Positions 18,638 through 27,129 of a DNA stretch of 64,000 nucleotides are shown here, piece by piece. The stretch covers positions 186,001 to 250,000 of the forward strand of contig LOEU01000024.1 of NCBI GenBank assembly GCA_001516025.1, written 5' to 3'. The position numbers were made by a program, and so were the translations under genes. This DNA comes from a bacterium BRH_c32. Its GTDB lineage: Bacteria; Bacteroidota; Ignavibacteria; Ignavibacteriales; Melioribacteraceae. Every line of letters begins with the position of its first letter. Position 1 is the first letter of the stretch. Below the pieces are notes generated by a model. That model was not told the DNA's origin. It saw nothing but the letters and a program-made list of their open reading frames with translations, and made no database searches.

Positions 18638-19915
18638 CTAAATGTATTTATTAATTTCAGAAATAATTTTATCCGTTGCTCCTATATTTTCTAAGACATA
18701 GTTTTTACAGATTGTACCCATTCTTTCTTTGAGTTCAGTATCACTAAAAATTGATCTGATAATGCGGTAACAATCCCTTCTATTATAAATCACTTTTGCA
18801 CCATTTAAATCTACAAGCTTCAATGCCTCTTGAGAGTTCTCAATTTTCGAGCCAAAGATAACCGGAATACCATAGACAGCGGGTTCAAGAACATTGTGTA
18901 TTCCTTGCTTAAAACTGCCTCCTACATAAGCAGCATCGGCATAAGAATACAAAGTAAGCAAAATTCCGATTGAATCGATAATAATCACCTTCTCATTTTG
19001 ATAATTGTTCAGGAATGAGAACCGTATTGAAGTCGCTTTATTCATTAATGAATGTTCTAATCTTTCGAGATGCATTATTGTAGGTTCATGAGGAACGATG
19101 AAAACAATCACTGAAGGATCGTTTTGTAAAAGCTTCAGGATGGCGGGAAGAACTACATCCTCATCGCTTTCCCAAGAACTACCAACAACGAATATTTGTT
19201 TATCTGCAAATAAACCATCCTTAAATAGTTTTTTATTTTTTGCAGCTAAACTTTTTTGATAAACACGATCGAATCGTGTATCACCGACTGAATCGACTAT
19301 TTCCTTACTAATACCGAACTCAAGAAAATTTTTCTTATCAAGCTCCGAAACAGTTAATATTTTTGTAAATCCCCTAAATAAAAATTTATGAAAATTAATT
19401 AGCACGGGCAATTTTCTTTTACTCGATTCTTTCATGGTAGCATCAACAATAAAATGGGGTACATCTCTTTTATCAAGTTCCCATAATAAATTAGGCCAGA
19501 AATCATATCTCATAAAGATGACGAGATTTGGCCTAACGAGATTTAGAATTCGTTGAGCATTTGCTTTTGTATCAATTGGGAGATATGAAATTACATCAAG
19601 ATAAGGATATTTAAGTGAATTACGATAACCTGACGGTGAGAAGAAAGTTACAAGAATATTAATATTATACTTTTTCTTTAGTTGTTCGAGAATAGGTTTT
19701 GCCTGTTCAAATTCACCCATTGAAGATGAATGGAACCACAGCATCTTTTTTGTTCTATCCATTCCTGCAAGATCAAGGATTAAATTTTCAAATAATTTTT
19801 TTCTATCTGCGAGACCGATTTTAATTTTTTGATTAAATAAAGAACCAATCCAAAAGAATAGTTTGAATATTGGAACGAAGAAAATATTATATACAATAAT
19901 CCAGATTTTAGACAT
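18638..19915 (-). CDS. waaA: 3-deoxy-D-manno-octulosonic acid (Kdo) transferase
   Basis: A 425-residue GT30 enzyme that adds Kdo from CMP-Kdo to lipid A precursor at the inner membrane. An N-terminal hydrophobic anchor (about residues 4-24) is followed by FHSSSMGEFEQAKP, containing the conserved Glu, then MRYDFWPN, VGSSWESDED and a C-terminal GGSFKQGIHNVLEPA donor-binding stretch. I start it at the ATG overlapping the upstream stop as TAATG; a longer frame to 19978 lies inside the heptosyltransferase gene and adds non-family residues. Coupling with the upstream glycosyltransferase fits a lipopolysaccharide core operon. Confidence 0.92.
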   Translation of the reverse strand: MSKIWIIVYNIFFVPIFKLFFWIGSLFNQKIKIGLADRKKLFENLILDLAGMDRTKKMLWFHSSSMGEFEQAKPILEQLKKKYNINILVTFFSPSGYRNSLKYPYLDVISYLPIDTKANAQRILNLVRPNLVIFMRYDFWPNLLWELDKRDVPHFIVDATMKESSKRKLPVLINFHKFLFRGFTKILTVSELDKKNFLEFGISKEIVDSVGDTRFDRVYQKSLAAKNKKLFKDGLFADKQIFVVGSSWESDEDVVLPAILKLLQNDPSVIVFIVPHEPTIMHLERLEHSLMNKATSIRFSFLNNYQNEKVIIIDSIGILLTLYSYADAAYVGGSFKQGIHNVLEPAVYGIPVIFGSKIENSQEALKLVDLNGAKVIYNRRDCYRIIRSIFSDTELKERMGTICKNYVLENIGATDKIISEINKYI

Positions 19916-20883
19916 TAGATTTCCATAAATTCGATTGTTTTTTGATATACTAATGACGGAATTAATTTCATCATACAATTAAAATGCTTTTTAGGGCACT
20001 CTTCCCTACCATAATGACTACAAGGTCTGCAAGATAAAGAATTATTCTCTAACAATAAATTTTTAGTCTTATAAGGAACAAAACCAAATTCTTTTACGGA
20101 AGAACCAAAAAGAGCTATAATAGGTTTTTGCAATGCAGATGCGACGTGCATTAATCCTGAATCATTAGTAACGATAAATTTACATTTATTCATATATCTG
20201 CCGGTTAATAATAGTTGATTATAATTGCATAAATTAATAGAACCGGGGATTCTATTTTCTAACTCTTTACATATAATTTTATCTGATGAACCTCCAAATA
20301 TAAGGGTCTTGAATCCCTTGGACGAGAATAGATTGCCTAAGTCTGCAAAGTAATTAAGCGGATACCGTTTTGTAAAATGGCGGGAACCGGGGGCAATACC
20401 GATATACTCCCCTCCTTCTAATTCAACATACCCATAATCACCTAAGAATAAGTCGAGACCCTTATCATCGAGAGCCAAATCAGGTATCGAAGCAGCGTAC
20501 ATTTCCGGAATTTGCAAAATCTTTTTATATAAATTTATTTTAAAATTGACGAGCATAAATTTCTGCAATTGTGGCTTATGAAAGCGATATACTTTTGTTT
20601 TCCCAAGTCTTGAATTTAGCTTGGAGATGATTTTCTTGCTTAAGAGATTGTTTTGTAAATCAATAATGATATCATACTTCGTTTGATGAAAATTATTTCC
20701 GTAAAATAATAGATTATTTATATAAGGATTAAATTTTAGTGTATCGGAATATTCTTTCTTGAGCAAGAAATCGATTTCGGAATCGGGGTATTTATTTTTT
20801 AGACTTCTGATTACGGGTGTAGTAAGAAGGATATCGCCAAGAGCACTTAAACGAATTATCAATATTTTCTTTACATTTGACAT
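19915..20883 (-). CDS. Glycosyltransferase family 9 (heptosyltransferase-like)
   Basis: A 322-residue GT-B enzyme of the ADP-heptose:LPS heptosyltransferase type. The N-terminus has IIRLSALGDILLTTP, the acceptor-side loop. The C-terminal half has GIAPGSRHFTKRYP and TNDSGLMHVASAL, the donor-binding signature of GT9. ATG 20883 is preferred because it places the first beta strand normally; a TTG eight codons upstream is possible. Its stop overlaps the start of the Kdo transferase, as expected for a core-oligosaccharide pair. Which heptose position it adds cannot be told from the sequence. Confidence 0.88.
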   Translation of the reverse strand: MSNVKKILIIRLSALGDILLTTPVIRSLKNKYPDSEIDFLLKKEYSDTLKFNPYINNLLFYGNNFHQTKYDIIIDLQNNLLSKKIISKLNSRLGKTKVYRFHKPQLQKFMLVNFKINLYKKILQIPEMYAASIPDLALDDKGLDLFLGDYGYVELEGGEYIGIAPGSRHFTKRYPLNYFADLGNLFSSKGFKTLIFGGSSDKIICKELENRIPGSINLCNYNQLLLTGRYMNKCKFIVTNDSGLMHVASALQKPIIALFGSSVKEFGFVPYKTKNLLLENNSLSCRPCSHYGREECPKKHFNCMMKLIPSLVYQKTIEFMEI

Positions 20884-20926
20884 AGACACCAAATAATTAA
20901 GTAACAAAAATAAATAAAATTAGGCG

Positions 20927-20959
20927 TTTGTTATATAGAAAACCTATACTTATTTTTAA
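20927..20959 (+). promoter_or_regulatory. Candidate Bacteroidota-type promoter (TTTG-N20-TATTTTTAA)
   Basis: TTTG at 20927-20930, a 20-base spacer and TATTTTTAA at 20951-20959 fit the -33/-7 promoter layout known from Bacteroidota (TTTG-N19-21-TAnnTTTG), except for A in place of the last G. It ends 19 bases before the ATG of the following small gene. Confidence 0.45.
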
Positions 20960-20978
20960 GAAATAAAAAGGAGATTAA

Positions 20979-21248
20979 ATGACAACATTACCGGCAGCAG
21001 GATTCAAGCCTGCGAATGCGGATTCAATCGAAAGCAAAATAGATACTATCGTAGAATCATTAAGTGAATATATTTCGATTAAGAATGAACGAGTACGTCT
21101 CGCATTCAATTTATATAAATTTCTAAAGGGTGAAGGAGACGGACCCGAAGTAGTATTATCATCTGCTAAAATTAGATTCGAAAATATATCTAAAGTTGAA
21201 TTAGTAACTAAAATAAACCTAAAATTAAAAGAAGCTTCCTTAGTTTAA
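20979..21248 (+). CDS. Small hypothetical protein
   Basis: An 89-residue soluble protein that I do not recognise. A good ribosome binding site (AAGGAG, 5 bases before the ATG) and a promoter-like sequence support a real gene. The N-terminus TTLPAAGFKPANAD is followed by alternating acidic and basic residues likely to form two or three helices, with a Lys-Gly-Glu-Gly-Asp-Gly-Pro turn near residue 50. It lies alone between the divergent lipopolysaccharide genes and the convergent fructose bisphosphatase gene, with which it shares a TTAA stop overlap. No signal peptide, Cys pair or membrane segment is seen. Confidence 0.65.
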   Translation: MTTLPAAGFKPANADSIESKIDTIVESLSEYISIKNERVRLAFNLYKFLKGEGDGPEVVLSSAKIRFENISKVELVTKINLKLKEASLV

Positions 21249-22261
21249 TCGTCCTCATCGGACATGAATTTTTGAACTAATTCCACATCCTCTTTACTAC
21301 CCATATAAACGGGAGTTCTTTCATGTAAAGAAGTAGGTTTTAGTTCAAGGATTCTTCTTTTACCGTTTATTGCAATTCCGCCGGCTTCTTCAATAATAAA
21401 TGCTATGGGGTTACATTCATAAACTAATCTTAATTTTCCTTTAGGATTTCTTTTATCGCCGGGATACATAAAGATACCTCCATATAGAAGAGTTCTATGA
21501 ACATCCGCCACCATCGAACCGATATACCTTCCTTGAAATGGTTTCCCTTCATATAAATTTGACTGTAGATACTTTATATAATTTTTTAATCCTTTATTCC
21601 AATGGAAATAATTACCTTCATTAACGGAGTAGATTCTTCCATGAGGAGGGATTTTAATATTATCGTGAGAAAGAATAAATTCGCCGAACGCCGGGTCTAA
21701 GGTAAAGCCATGTACTCCATGTCCATGCCCCGCAGTGTAAACAAAAATAGTACTAGAGCCATAAACGATATATCCCGCAGCAACTTGTTTATAACCTTCT
21801 TGAAGACAATCGGATAAAAGTCCCGGAGTTCCATCGGGAGAGACCCGTTTATAGATTGAAAATATCGTTCCTATACTCACGTTTGCGTCAATATTTGAGC
21901 TGCCATCGAGAGGATCGAATAAGAGAACGTATTTACCGATTTTTTGATGAGATGGAACATGAATAATCTCGTCTTCCTCTTCGGAAGCGAATACGCAAAA
22001 ATGACCGATATGATCCAGGGCTTTGATCAAGACTTCATGAGCGAACATATCAAGTTTTTTTTGATCGTCTCCCGATTCATTAGTTCCACCGGTATAACCG
22101 ATAATATCTGCAAGACCAGCTTTATTTACTTCCAATGAAATGAGTTTGCATGCAAGTCCAATCTGGTTCAAAATAGCAGAGAGTTCACCGGTAGCTTCGG
22201 GATGATCCTTTTCTCCTTCAAGGATATGACGGGGAAGAGTCATAAACTTTTTTTTAGACAT
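21245..22261 (-). CDS. fbp: Class I fructose-1,6-bisphosphatase
   Basis: A 338-residue enzyme of typical class I length that hydrolyses fructose-1,6-bisphosphate to fructose-6-phosphate in gluconeogenesis. The metal-binding signature DPLDGSSNIDANVSIGTIF near residue 120 and EEED near residue 98 are present, as are YVNEGN-like (YSVNEGN), RYIGSMVADVHR and the C-terminal NPKGKLRLVYE and GGIA elements. GGAGTAAAT precedes the ATG. It is the last gene of a minus-strand run that follows the ABC exporter by 8 bases. A gluconeogenic enzyme fits growth on peptides or organic acids suggested by the many peptidases. Confidence 0.95.
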   Translation of the reverse strand: MSKKKFMTLPRHILEGEKDHPEATGELSAILNQIGLACKLISLEVNKAGLADIIGYTGGTNESGDDQKKLDMFAHEVLIKALDHIGHFCVFASEEEDEIIHVPSHQKIGKYVLLFDPLDGSSNIDANVSIGTIFSIYKRVSPDGTPGLLSDCLQEGYKQVAAGYIVYGSSTIFVYTAGHGHGVHGFTLDPAFGEFILSHDNIKIPPHGRIYSVNEGNYFHWNKGLKNYIKYLQSNLYEGKPFQGRYIGSMVADVHRTLLYGGIFMYPGDKRNPKGKLRLVYECNPIAFIIEEAGGIAINGKRRILELKPTSLHERTPVYMGSKEDVELVQKFMSDEDD

Positions 22262-22269
22262 ATTTACTC

Positions 22270-24060
22270 CTATGCGGTTTTTGTAATTTCTTGGTCTTTA
22301 TATTGAAGCTGATATAACTTATAATAAATTCCTTTTTTAGTCAAAAGCTCCTGATGAGTGCCAATTTCTCTTACTTCGCCTTTATGCATAACAATAATTT
22401 TATCGGCATTTTGTATAGTCGAAAGTCTATGCGCAATAACTATCGAAGTTCTTCCTTTGAGAAGTTTTTCGATAGCATTTTGGATAATAATTTCTGTTTC
22501 TGTATCAATACTGGAAGTTGCTTCATCTAATATAAGTATTTGCGGATTATAAGCAAGAGCTCGTGCAAAAGAAATTAATTGCTTCTGTCCCACACTTAAA
22601 GTAGCACCTTTTTCTTTGACTTCTTCATTATATCCATTTGGAAGAGCTGAAACAAATTTATCCGCCCCAACAATTTTGGCTGCATTAATAATATCTTCAT
22701 CTGAAATATTTTCAGAGCCAAGTGAGATATTAGATTTGACAGTTCCCGAAAATAGATAAACATCTTGAAGAACGATAGAGATATGCTTTCTCAATTCTCG
22801 TTTATCAAGTTTGCTAATATCCATTCCATCTAATAAAATGGACCCTTTTTGAATATCATAAAATCGAGTAAGGATATTTATTAAAGAAGTTTTACCTGCT
22901 CCGGTGGCACCTACAATCGCTGCAGTCTGCCCCGGTTCGATTGAAAAATCTATATCCTTGAGAACATAATTATCATCATTATACGCAAACCAAACATTTT
23001 TAAAATCGATTCTTCCATTTACATTTTTAATAGGATTCGGGTTATCGACATTCTTAACAAATGTATCATCATCCATTAACTTAAAGATTCTCTCGGAAGA
23101 AGCCATCGCTGATTGGAGAATATTATATTTTTCGGATAGATCACGAATAGGTCTAAAAAACATTTCTGTATATTGAATAAATGCAAAAAGAACTCCGAGG
23201 GTCATAGTGTTTTCTAAATACTTACCACCGCCATACCAAATAATAAGTGCGATAGCGATGGAGCTTAATAATTCTACCCCCGGAAAGAAGATCGCATAAT
23301 AAAATATCGATTTTATATTTGCAATTTTGTGATCATTATTGATACAGGAAAATTTATTTAACTCATCCTTCTCTTTAGAGAAAATCTGAGTGATATTCAT
23401 TCCAGTTACATGCTCTTGCATATAAGAATTAAGCCGCGCTAGATGAAAACGTGTATCCCTATATGCTTCTCTTACTTTTCTGCGGAATAAAAATGTAGCG
23501 TATATCAATACAGGTAATACCGCAAGGGTAACTAACGATAAATCCCACGACATATAGAACATAAATATAAATATCCAGATGATCGTGAATACATCACTAA
23601 ATACAGTAACGATACCTGACGAGAACATTTCGTTAAGTGATTCAACATCATTGGTAACTCGTGTAACAGTTCTGCCGACCGGTGTTTTATCGAAGAATTT
23701 TAATGCTAATTTCTGTACATGGGAAAAGAGTTTAACCCGAAGGTCATAAACAATCTTCTGCCCCATATATTCGGTGTAATATGTCAGGAAGAATTGTACA
23801 ACCGCCTGAAAGATCAATGAGAGAAGCAAAAGAAGAGTAATATTCAAAAGTGTATTATAATCTTTCTGAACGATACTTTCATCAATGGCGATATGAACAA
23901 GATAAGGACGGACCGGGCCCAAAGCAGCCACTAATATATTAAGAATAATAGCAAGGGCTACATATTTTTTATATGGCTTAATATACTCAAGCAAACGCTT
24001 CATTAGTTTTGAATCGTACGCTTTGCCTAATATTTCATCATCTTTATGCCGATCAGCCAT
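22270..24060 (-). CDS. ABC exporter half-transporter, catalytically complete partner
   Basis: A 596-residue type IV ABC exporter half: six membrane helices (about 30-320) then a nucleotide-binding domain. Walker A is GATGAGKT with Lys390, the signature is LSVGQ, Walker B ends LILDE with catalytic Glu513, and the switch His is in AHRLS. It follows a second half-transporter gene by 17 bases, so the two should form a heterodimer of the MsbA/TM287-288/LmrCD type in the inner membrane, exporting lipids or drugs. The substrate is not indicated. It lies between serS and fbp, which gives no functional hint. Confidence 0.9.
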   Translation of the reverse strand: MADRHKDDEILGKAYDSKLMKRLLEYIKPYKKYVALAIILNILVAALGPVRPYLVHIAIDESIVQKDYNTLLNITLLLLLSLIFQAVVQFFLTYYTEYMGQKIVYDLRVKLFSHVQKLALKFFDKTPVGRTVTRVTNDVESLNEMFSSGIVTVFSDVFTIIWIFIFMFYMSWDLSLVTLAVLPVLIYATFLFRRKVREAYRDTRFHLARLNSYMQEHVTGMNITQIFSKEKDELNKFSCINNDHKIANIKSIFYYAIFFPGVELLSSIAIALIIWYGGGKYLENTMTLGVLFAFIQYTEMFFRPIRDLSEKYNILQSAMASSERIFKLMDDDTFVKNVDNPNPIKNVNGRIDFKNVWFAYNDDNYVLKDIDFSIEPGQTAAIVGATGAGKTSLINILTRFYDIQKGSILLDGMDISKLDKRELRKHISIVLQDVYLFSGTVKSNISLGSENISDEDIINAAKIVGADKFVSALPNGYNEEVKEKGATLSVGQKQLISFARALAYNPQILILDEATSSIDTETEIIIQNAIEKLLKGRTSIVIAHRLSTIQNADKIIVMHKGEVREIGTHQELLTKKGIYYKLYQLQYKDQEITKTA

Positions 24061-24077
24061 CTAATATTTCTTTCTCT

Positions 24078-25817
24078 TTAATTAAGATCTTTTAGTTCTT
24101 CTTCTAATAATTGTTTATTATGAAGCTCAGCATAAATACCGTTTAATTCCACAAGTTCACTATGCTTTCCTTCTTCTGCTATCTTTCCATTTTCTAAAAC
24201 GAAAATTATATCTGCATCTTTAACTGTCGAGATTCTATGACTAATGATAATGCTAGTCCTGCCTTTCATAAATTCTTTTAATTTTACCAATATTTCTTCT
24301 TCGGTGCGAGTATCGATTGCAGAGAATGAATCATCAAGAATAAGAATTTTAGGATCAATTGCCAGAGCACGAGCGAGAGCAGATCTTTGTTTTTGACCGC
24401 CCGAAAGAGTGATTCCCCTTTCGCCGAGAACAGTTTGAAAACCTAATGGGAATGAAGCAACTTCTTTGCTAAGCTTTGATATATCTGAAATTTTTTCCAA
24501 TGGAATTTTATTCCCGCCATAAGCTAAATTATTTTCGAGAGTATCTGAAAATAAGAATGCTTCTTGCGGAACTAGCCCTATATTCTCCCTTAAAACGTTA
24601 AGCGGAATATTCCTTACTTCGATTCCATCGATTAAAACATTTCCGGTGGTAGTATCATAAAGTCTGGGGATAAGATTTATTAAAGATGTCTTTCCCACTC
24701 CGGTAGAACCAACGAATGCGGCAGTGGCACCCCGAGGAATTTTAAGTGAGACATTATCCAAAACCAATGGTAAGTCCGTTTTATATCTAAAACTAACATT
24801 CTTAAATTCAATATCGCCTATGATTTTAGTAATTGATGAATCGGTCAATCCGGAATCAGAAATTTCGTATTTTTCGTTAAGGATTTTTTGGATTCTTTTC
24901 ATGCTCGCACTTGCCTGCTGAACCATATTAGCAACCCATCCGAATGCAATCATAGGCCAGATTAAGAGACCCAAATAAACTACAAAAGCTAGAATTTCAC
25001 CAAGTGTAATAGTGCCTTCTATAGCCATACCTCCGCCAATCCATACTACAATTATAGTAGATAGTCCTGCGGTTAAATATAATACCGGTTGGAACATCGC
25101 TTGCAATTTTACTTTCTCTAAATTCTTTTCAAAATATTCACGACTCGAGATTTTCCATTTTTCAATTTCATATTCTTCACGTACGTATGATTTTACTACC
25201 CTTATGCCGGAGAAATTCTCCTGAGCAACAGTTGTTATCTCGGAGAATTTTTCTTGAATTGCATTATACTTTTTGTGAATCTTCTTGCTTAGTATATAAA
25301 CAAGAATTGAAATGAATGGCAATGGTACTAGAGTGAACCCCGTAAGTACAGGACTGATGGTGAACATTATCGCAAGCACAATTAAAAACTTTGTTACAGT
25401 ATCGATAGCATACATAACAGATGGACCGACGAACATTCTAACGGCACTAATATCATTAGTGGCATGAGCCATAATATTACCGGTAGAATTATTCTGGAAA
25501 AATCTTAACGGAAGTTTTTGTATGTGCGCCCAAAAATCCTGCCTCACATCATATTCGATTTCCCGTGAGATTACTATAATAGTTTGACGAATAAAGAACC
25601 GGAATATACCGCTGACTAAAGCAGTGCCAACAATTAAAAGTACGTTCTGAATAATGAGTTCAATTGTAACTTTTTTTTGAAGTTCATCAATTGTATTTTT
25701 TAAAATAAGGGGTATATAAACCTGCCCGAAATTAGAGAGAAGTATAAAGAGAATTCCAAAGGCGAGCTTCGCTTTATATCGTAAAAAATATTTTTTTAAG
25801 GCAAAGAGACTTTGCAT
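24078..25817 (-). CDS. ABC exporter half-transporter with Asp in place of the catalytic Glu
   Basis: A 579-residue half-transporter with six helices and a nucleotide-binding domain. Walker A is GSTGVGKT with Lys376 and the signature is LSGGQ. In Walker B (LILDDS) the usual catalytic Glu is Asp496, while the switch His in SHRIS is kept. Such a replacement in one subunit only is a hallmark of heterodimeric exporters with one degenerate ATP site (TM287/288, BmrCD, LmrCD). The neighbour downstream has the intact Glu, which supports pairing. It starts 22 bases after the serS stop. Confidence 0.9.
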   Translation of the reverse strand: MQSLFALKKYFLRYKAKLAFGILFILLSNFGQVYIPLILKNTIDELQKKVTIELIIQNVLLIVGTALVSGIFRFFIRQTIIVISREIEYDVRQDFWAHIQKLPLRFFQNNSTGNIMAHATNDISAVRMFVGPSVMYAIDTVTKFLIVLAIMFTISPVLTGFTLVPLPFISILVYILSKKIHKKYNAIQEKFSEITTVAQENFSGIRVVKSYVREEYEIEKWKISSREYFEKNLEKVKLQAMFQPVLYLTAGLSTIIVVWIGGGMAIEGTITLGEILAFVVYLGLLIWPMIAFGWVANMVQQASASMKRIQKILNEKYEISDSGLTDSSITKIIGDIEFKNVSFRYKTDLPLVLDNVSLKIPRGATAAFVGSTGVGKTSLINLIPRLYDTTTGNVLIDGIEVRNIPLNVLRENIGLVPQEAFLFSDTLENNLAYGGNKIPLEKISDISKLSKEVASFPLGFQTVLGERGITLSGGQKQRSALARALAIDPKILILDDSFSAIDTRTEEEILVKLKEFMKGRTSIIISHRISTVKDADIIFVLENGKIAEEGKHSELVELNGIYAELHNKQLLEEELKDLN

Positions 25818-25839
25818 TCATTAATCTTTCTTAATACTG

Positions 25840-27114
25840 TTATTCAATAATTTCAAATCCGGTATAACGCTGTAATGCTTTAGGAACAATTATTTTCCCT
25901 TCGGGAGTTTGATAATTTTCTAAAATCGAAACCATCAATCTGCTTGTAGCAAGACCGGAACCATTTAATGTGTGAACAAATTCTAATTTCTTATCATCAT
26001 TTCTAAATTTAATATTAGCCCTGCGAGCTTGAAAGCTTTCGAAATTGCTGCATGAAGAAGCCTCGAGCCATTTATTTTCTGCAGGCGACCACGTTTCAAT
26101 ATCATAACATTTAGCTGCCGAGAAACTTAAGTCCCCTGTGCATAATAATAAAATGCGATAAGGCACTTTTAATTCTTTTAATATAGCTTCGGCATTAACT
26201 ACTAATTTTTCGAGTTCATCATAAGAAGTTTCGGGTCTAACGAACTTAACCATTTCAACTTTATTAAATTGATGCACTCTGAGGAAACCTTTGGAATCTT
26301 TTCCATAAGAACCCGCTTCCCTTCTGAAACATGCTGAATAACCTACATAATAAATAGGTAATTCCTTTTCCGAGAGGACTTCATCACGATGAAGATTAGT
26401 AATAGGGACTTCAGCAGTTGGTATCGGGAATAGATCATCTTTTTCACATGTGTACATATCCTCTGCCATCTTTGGCAATTGTCCCGTGCCTTTCATGGAT
26501 TCACGATTGACCAAGAATGGAGGCATAATTTCTGTATAACCGTGATTTTCCACATGATAATTAAGCATAAAATTAATTAATGCTCTTTCTAATGCAGCAC
26601 CTTTACCAACATAGACCGGGAAACCTGATCCTGAAATTTTTGCTCCTCTTTCAAAATCGAGTATCTTTAATTTTTTACCGAGTTCAACATGATCTAAAGG
26701 TTTGAAATCATTTTCAAAACTGAACCCATCGGGCAGCCATCTTCTTGATTCCACATTATCCTCAGCACTCTTACCAATCGGGACAGATTCATGAGGAAGA
26801 TTAGGAAGCCATGCTAAAATAGTATCAAGATTATTCTGGAGTTCTTTTAATTCATCATCAAGAGATTTAGTATCCTCGGCAATTTTTCGGCTTTCAGACA
26901 TTAATTCATCAGCATCACCGCCTTCTCTTTTAATCTTAGCAATATCGGAAGAGACTTTATTTTTTCTTGATTTTAATTCTTCGGTCTTTGTAATTAATTC
27001 CCTTCTTTTTTTATCGATATCAAGAAGTTCATCAACCTTATTAAATTCATTTTTGCTTGCAAGACCGGCTTTAACTAAATCACTATTTTCCCGAATAAAT
27101 TTAATATCTAACAT
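25840..27114 (-). CDS. serS: Seryl-tRNA synthetase
   Basis: A 424-residue class II synthetase that charges tRNA-Ser. The N-terminal 110 residues form the long coiled-coil arm that grips the tRNA extra arm. Then follow motif 2 ([14 protein letters not shown]), the serine-binding TAEVP and the motif 3 region [11 protein letters not shown] near residue 385. Length and domain order are standard. It follows leuS by 15 bases on the same strand and was probably co-transcribed with it. Confidence 0.96.
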   Translation of the reverse strand: MLDIKFIRENSDLVKAGLASKNEFNKVDELLDIDKKRRELITKTEELKSRKNKVSSDIAKIKREGGDADELMSESRKIAEDTKSLDDELKELQNNLDTILAWLPNLPHESVPIGKSAEDNVESRRWLPDGFSFENDFKPLDHVELGKKLKILDFERGAKISGSGFPVYVGKGAALERALINFMLNYHVENHGYTEIMPPFLVNRESMKGTGQLPKMAEDMYTCEKDDLFPIPTAEVPITNLHRDEVLSEKELPIYYVGYSACFRREAGSYGKDSKGFLRVHQFNKVEMVKFVRPETSYDELEKLVVNAEAILKELKVPYRILLLCTGDLSFSAAKCYDIETWSPAENKWLEASSCSNFESFQARRANIKFRNDDKKLEFVHTLNGSGLATSRLMVSILENYQTPEGKIIVPKALQRYTGFEIIE

Positions 27115-27129
27115 TTCATAGTCCCGAAA

